DNA of 8,161 nt, taken from positions 1 through 8,161 of the forward strand of contig JBARXH010000317.1 in the NCBI GenBank assembly GCA_049647245.1, read 5' to 3'. This document shows positions 5,138 to 8,161 of this stretch, one piece after another. The stretch comes from Litorimonas sp049647245. Its GTDB lineage: Bacteria; Pseudomonadota; Alphaproteobacteria; Caulobacterales; Maricaulaceae. Numbering within the stretch: position 1 is the stretch's first letter; each line of letters begins with the position of its first letter. The position numbers and the translations under genes were made by a program. Below the pieces are notes generated by a model. The model did no database searches and was not told where the DNA came from. It was given only the letters and a program-made list of their open reading frames with translations.

Positions 5138-7254
5138 TCCTCGACAGCGCTTTCCAGGACCGCTTCGCGCGTCATCGCCAGCGTCTTGAACTCTCCATTC
5201 GAGAACATCTCGACTTGATCGTCATAGTGCGGCGACGCCTCGTCCAGCGTGGCGGAACCGTATTGATGGATGCTTTCGGCCCGTAGCGTGCCGTCCGGCG
5301 ACCAATCGGCGATCATGATGTGCGTGTCCCCGGCGAAGGCGTTCATGTAGCCGTCCTTTGCCACCCCGTCCCGGTCGGCATAGATGGCGCGCACAACGTC
5401 GGGCGCGCCGTCCAGAGGGTGGTTCTCCTCGCCCCGGACGATGCGGTTGACCTCGCCCCATTCCGGATCGATCCGGCCGAAGGCCGCGTCCAGCTCTCCA
5501 GCCACCGTTTTCAGAATGTCGTGCGACGGCTCGCCGCCATCGTCATATTCGTAGCCCAATGTCCGCAGTCCCGTGATGATGGCGAGCGCCGCCCCGCGCG
5601 AGTCCCGGTCCGAGCGACCGTCCCAGTTTCTGAGGACGTCCTTGGCGGCGTTCACCGCATCGTCATCCGACGGCATGGCCACAAGATCGACCAGCAGCTG
5701 CATCAGCTTCGACTCCGGATCGTAGACCGTATCGGCACGGTAGCGCAGCAGCTCGCCGCGCGTGATGGCCGCATCTTGCGTGAAGAGCGAAACGGCCCGC
5801 AAGGAGCGGTTCGTGATCCGGTCCTCAATCCCAAATGTGGGCGAGAAGTCCTCCCGCGCATTGTCGCATTCCGGATCCGTCAGCATGAATGGCGTCGCGT
5901 TGGCGGAAAACAGCCAGCCGCAGTCCGGATTCCAGATCTGGGGCAGGTCCGAGACGGGCCGGAAGCCGGACCAGATCAGGCGGCTGTCGTCGCCCGGCAG
6001 AATGCCGCCCCAGTCCGGGCCTTCGATCCGGTCGGGCATGCGCGCATTGTAGATCGTCCCGATATTCCCGTCGCGGTCGCCATAGACGATGTTGAAGGAC
6101 AGGACGCCATTGATTTCAAGAGCCTGCCGCCATTCCTGCATGTTTTGCGCCTTAGCCATGCGGAACCACTGCTCCACGCTGGCATTCTCGCCGAGACCCG
6201 CGAAGTTGAGCGCGAAATGGCCATTGGGCGTGGACAGGACGGGACCGTGTGAAGACCGCAGCGCATCGCGTTTCACAGGCAGCGAAAACGGCCCGAACAG
6301 CTTGACCCGGAACTCCGCGTCGCGACGCTCGAAGTCGCGCCATTCGCCGTCCAGCCTGTACTGTCGGGGGTCGTCCTCGTCGTCCACGACCAGCTTGTAG
6401 ATATCGACCAGATCGGGCCGGTTGACCGTGTGCGTCCAGGCCGTGTTCGGCGTGACCCCCTGGGGGATGATGGGGTTGCCCGGAAAGGTCCCGCCGAAGA
6501 TGTTCAGCCCCTCTTCGCTCATCAGATGGGCTTCGTACCAGGCGTACCGGCCCTCCATCGGCTGGTGGGAATTGACGATCAGGCGCGTGTGGCCGTCCGC
6601 GCTGCGCGACGGCGCGACGGCGAACCCGTTGGACCCCCGCACCGCTTCCGGCAGGTTCAATCCCGCTTGCTGTTCCCATGGCGACACGCTCGGCTTGTCG
6701 TCCTCGTCGAAGAGCGGTTCCAGATAACCGTCCAACCGGTAAAAGAACGGCGTCCCCCAGATCAGCCCGGCCTGAACGTCCCGCTCCGTCACGGGCATGA
6801 GCCCCGGCAGTGTCGTGTCCGGATTGAGGGCGGCATAGTAGTTCACGCCGTCCGCATAGGCCCGGATCAGCGCGCGGATGTCGTCGGGCACATCCTCGAT
6901 GCCTGCGCTGGCAGCTTCGACGTCGAACAGGTCAAACAGATAGTCCGCCGGTGCCTGATCCCGGCCATAATAGAGCGCGCTCTGCCCGCGCGAGGCGACA
7001 AGCGTCTCCTGGATCGTGGCCCAATCGTCTTCGGCGTGGGCGAAGGCATAGCCGAAGTGCGCGTCCGCATCCGTGACGCCCAGAATGTGTGGCACGCCGA
7101 AGCCGTCGCGGATGATCCGCACGTCGTAGTCGGCCGCCCGTGCCGTGGCGGCGTCCAGATCAAACGCCCGCGGCGACGGTGTTTTCAAATAGACGGCCGC
7201 GCCCAGCGCCACAGCCGTAAGGACGAGCGCAAGCCCGAGGAGTATTTTCTTCAT
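5116..7254 (-). CDS. Penicillin/acyl-homoserine-lactone acylase-family Ntn-hydrolase precursor
   Basis: This is a 712-residue amidase precursor of the S45 family (penicillin G, cephalosporin, aculeacin and AHL acylases), which self-cleaves into alpha and beta chains. The N-terminus MKKILLGLALVLTAVALGAA is a hydrophobic signal peptide or membrane anchor, so it acts in the periplasm or on the inner membrane. The alpha chain shows RDGFGVPHILG (49-59) and GYAFAHAEDDWA (68-79). Cleavage should fall between Gly207 and Ser208 in RGSNGFAVA, making Ser208 the nucleophile beta1. His230 is then beta23 and Val277 (AWTHTV) is beta70, the exact spacing of cephalosporin and AHL acylases. Asn452 (SANATP, beta245) fits the oxyanion Asn, and ASPHYDDQ (673-680) is the typical C-terminal motif. 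I chose ATG 7254 over an upstream in-frame start at 7440 because it begins the signal sequence. The substrate cannot be told from sequence. The gene is convergent with alr and divergent from the DUF533 gene. Confidence 0.9.
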   Translation of the reverse strand: MKKILLGLALVLTAVALGAAVYLKTPSPRAFDLDAATARAADYDVRIIRDGFGVPHILGVTDADAHFGYAFAHAEDDWATIQETLVASRGQSALYYGRDQAPADYLFDLFDVEAASAGIEDVPDDIRALIRAYADGVNYYAALNPDTTLPGLMPVTERDVQAGLIWGTPFFYRLDGYLEPLFDEDDKPSVSPWEQQAGLNLPEAVRGSNGFAVAPSRSADGHTRLIVNSHQPMEGRYAWYEAHLMSEEGLNIFGGTFPGNPIIPQGVTPNTAWTHTVNRPDLVDIYKLVVDDEDDPRQYRLDGEWRDFERRDAEFRVKLFGPFSLPVKRDALRSSHGPVLSTPNGHFALNFAGLGENASVEQWFRMAKAQNMQEWRQALEINGVLSFNIVYGDRDGNIGTIYNARMPDRIEGPDWGGILPGDDSRLIWSGFRPVSDLPQIWNPDCGWLFSANATPFMLTDPECDNAREDFSPTFGIEDRITNRSLRAVSLFTQDAAITRGELLRYRADTVYDPESKLMQLLVDLVAMPSDDDAVNAAKDVLRNWDGRSDRDSRGAALAIITGLRTLGYEYDDGGEPSHDILKTVAGELDAAFGRIDPEWGEVNRIVRGEENHPLDGAPDVVRAIYADRDGVAKDGYMNAFAGDTHIMIADWSPDGTLRAESIHQYGSATLDEASPHYDDQVEMFSNGEFKTLAMTREAVLESAVEDYRPGER

Positions 7255-7297
7255 GGTGCATTCGTCGCGCGATTGGAGCCTGTCGGCAAGACACCAT

Positions 7298-7326
7298 TTG
7301 ATGCGGGGCGCGTTAACCCCTACAAA
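7298..7326 (+). promoter_or_regulatory. Predicted promoter for the DUF533 gene
   Basis: TTGATG (7298-7303, four of six -35 consensus bases) and TACAAA (7321-7326, four of six -10 bases) are separated by exactly 17 nt within the 89-bp divergent gap. Transcription would start near 7333, giving a very short leader that begins at the Shine-Dalgarno sequence. That short leader lowers confidence. I found no equally good promoter for the acylase on the other strand. Confidence 0.35.
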
Positions 7327-7332
7327 GATCAC

Positions 7333-7338
7333 AGGAGA
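7333..7338 (+). promoter_or_regulatory. Shine-Dalgarno AGGAGA deciding the 7344 start
   Basis: AGGAGA ends 5 nt before the ATG at 7344. This is the best ribosome binding site in the window. It favours that ATG over the adjacent in-frame TTG at 7341. Confidence 0.7.
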
Positions 7339-7343
7339 GATTG

Positions 7344-8069
7344 ATGTCCGACTCGACACCGCGCCAGAGCCCGCAGGAGGCCCCGACCTCTTCCCTTCAG
7401 GGATTGCTGAGCCAGTTGCTGGGCGGAGTCGATTCGTCACTGCACGGCGACGCCCTGACGCGTCAGGCGCGCGAGCTGGGGCGTCGCGGCGAAGACCTGC
7501 TCGTCGACCGGCTCGGCCTGGACGGCAGCGATGCCGGCCGCGCCCAGATCAGGCAGCAGGCCAAATATGCCGGCATTGCGGGAGCCCTTGCGCTGCTCGT
7601 CAAGTCCAAGTCGGCCCGCAAGGTCGCCACTCTGGGCGGTCTCGCCGCCCTCGGCGCCGTGGCCTACAAGGGCCACAAGCGCGGTCGGATGCCCGACAGC
7701 TTCCAGGACGCCATCGGGCTTCTGACGGGCGACGCGGCCGAAGACCGCGCCGACCGCCTGCTGCGCGCCATGATCGCCGCCGCCAAGGCCGACGGGATCG
7801 TCACGGACGAGGAAAAGGCGATCATCGACGCCTATCCGGGGTCCGACCCGGACGTTCTGGCGGCATTGTTCTCCGAGCCGTCCGATCCGGCGTCCATTGC
7901 GGCGCTCGCCACATCGGATCAATGCGGCGCGGAGATCTACGCGGTCAGCGCGCGGGTCGCGGACGGGACTGTTCCGGCGGACCGCGACTATCTGGACCGT
8001 CTTGCCATGGGCCTGGGTCTGGATCCCGAGGCCGCCGCCCTCATCGAAACCGAAGTCAGGACAGGCTGA
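7344..8069 (+). CDS. DUF533/TerB-like membrane-associated protein
   Basis: This 241-residue protein resembles the DUF533 (YebE-type) group, whose biochemical role is unknown. Residues 1-70 are polar. Residues 75-108 form an Ala/Gly/Leu-rich hydrophobic stretch (AGIAGALALLVKS...LGGLAALGAVAYKG), typical of the family and likely membrane-interacting. Residues 137-237 form an all-helical TerB-like domain with the tell-tale LLRAMIAAAKADGIVTDEEK segment, an acidic helical repeat related to that of tellurite-resistance TerB proteins. There is no signal peptide. The start at 7344 is set by the AGGAGA site. The gene is divergent from the acylase, and its stop codon overlaps the start of the lipoprotein gene, so those two form an operon. 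The name TerB should not be read as evidence of tellurite resistance. Confidence 0.8.
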   Translation: MSDSTPRQSPQEAPTSSLQGLLSQLLGGVDSSLHGDALTRQARELGRRGEDLLVDRLGLDGSDAGRAQIRQQAKYAGIAGALALLVKSKSARKVATLGGLAALGAVAYKGHKRGRMPDSFQDAIGLLTGDAAEDRADRLLRAMIAAAKADGIVTDEEKAIIDAYPGSDPDVLAALFSEPSDPASIAALATSDQCGAEIYAVSARVADGTVPADRDYLDRLAMGLGLDPEAAALIETEVRTG

Positions 8070-8161
8070 TGCGCATTCTCCTTCTCATGGTCGTCGCCTT
8101 CCTGGTCGGCTGCGCGCAGCCCGGTCCCTATTACGGGCAGCCTGCGCCGCAACCCTATCCG
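8069..8161 (+). CDS. Small Pro/Tyr/Gly-rich lipoprotein, 3' end cut by window edge
   Basis: The ATG at 8069 shares one base with the TGA of the DUF533 gene (TGATG), indicating translational coupling. The 31 visible codons give a short positive start (MRI), a hydrophobic core (LLLMVVAFLVG) and a lipobox LVGC with Cys15 as the lipidation site, followed by AQPGPYYGQPAPQPYP. This is a classic type II signal peptide with a Pro/Tyr/Gln-rich start of the mature chain. It should be lipidated and anchored in the inner or outer membrane. The residue after the Cys is Ala rather than Asp, so the Escherichia coli inner-membrane retention rule does not apply. The family cannot be named from this fragment. 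Confidence 0.8.
   Translation, partial: MRILLLMVVAFLVGCAQPGPYYGQPAPQPYP

Noticed and set aside
7313..7317. TTAAC as a CtrA half-site in the acylase/DUF533 gap
   Set aside because: The second half-site (TTAA spaced by 7 nt) is absent on either side.
6430..7344. A 304-codon plus-strand frame antisense to the acylase
   Set aside because: It is a shadow frame with no domain, and the acylase on the opposite strand is unambiguous.
7255..7440. In-frame 62-residue N-terminal extension of the acylase
   Set aside because: It overlaps the divergent DUF533 gene and its ribosome binding site, and places the hydrophobic signal segment internally; ATG 7254 starts exactly at the signal sequence.

Overview
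The window is GC-rich, gene-dense chromosomal DNA from a proteobacterium. An alphaproteobacterium of the Caulobacterales/Hyphomonadales kind is most likely. The reasons are the Entner-Doudoroff zwf-pgl order next to a LacI-type regulator, weak Shine-Dalgarno sequences, TTGAC-type -35 elements and very short intergenic gaps. This placement is inferred from gene content, because no rRNA or other taxonomic marker is present. There are no mobile elements, CRISPR arrays or RNA genes that I can support.

Left block (1-3757): an Entner-Doudoroff sugar catabolism locus. On the minus strand, read right to left, are a LacI/GalR repressor (2005-3006), glucose-6-phosphate dehydrogenase zwf (387-1910) and 6-phosphogluconolactonase pgl (390 to beyond base 1, overlapping zwf by 4 bp). 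KDPG aldolase eda (3143-3757) is divergent from the repressor on the plus strand. Two nearly identical 14-16 bp palindromes with core TGACAGCG(C/G)TGTCA lie exactly where a local repressor should bind: in front of zwf (1974-1987) and between lacI and eda (3079-3094). Their outer half-sites read TTGACA, the consensus -35 hexamer. At the zwf site this occurs only toward zwf; at the lacI/eda site it occurs on both strands. The repressor therefore probably acts by covering the -35 elements. The enzymes convert glucose-6-phosphate to 6-phosphogluconate (Zwf, Pgl) and cleave KDPG to pyruvate and glyceraldehyde-3-phosphate (Eda). The missing dehydratase (edd) is expected beyond the left edge.

Middle block (3815-7254): alanine racemase alr follows eda on the plus strand and carries an unusual, basic, Gly/Pro/Arg/Lys-rich C-terminal tail of about 75 residues. 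Its end overlaps by 22 bp the end of a convergent gene for a signal- or anchor-bearing Ntn-hydrolase of the penicillin/cephalosporin/acylhomoserine-lactone acylase family. That enzyme keeps Ser-beta1, His-beta23 and Val-beta70 at the expected spacing.

Right block (7255-8161): an 89-bp divergent promoter region separates the acylase from a DUF533/TerB-like protein gene (7344-8069). A gene for a small Pro/Tyr/Gly-rich lipoprotein starts inside its stop codon (TGATG) and runs off the right edge. I see no wholly novel multi-gene system. The most interesting points are the double-use operator/-35 palindromes, the alr tail, and the acylase next to alr.
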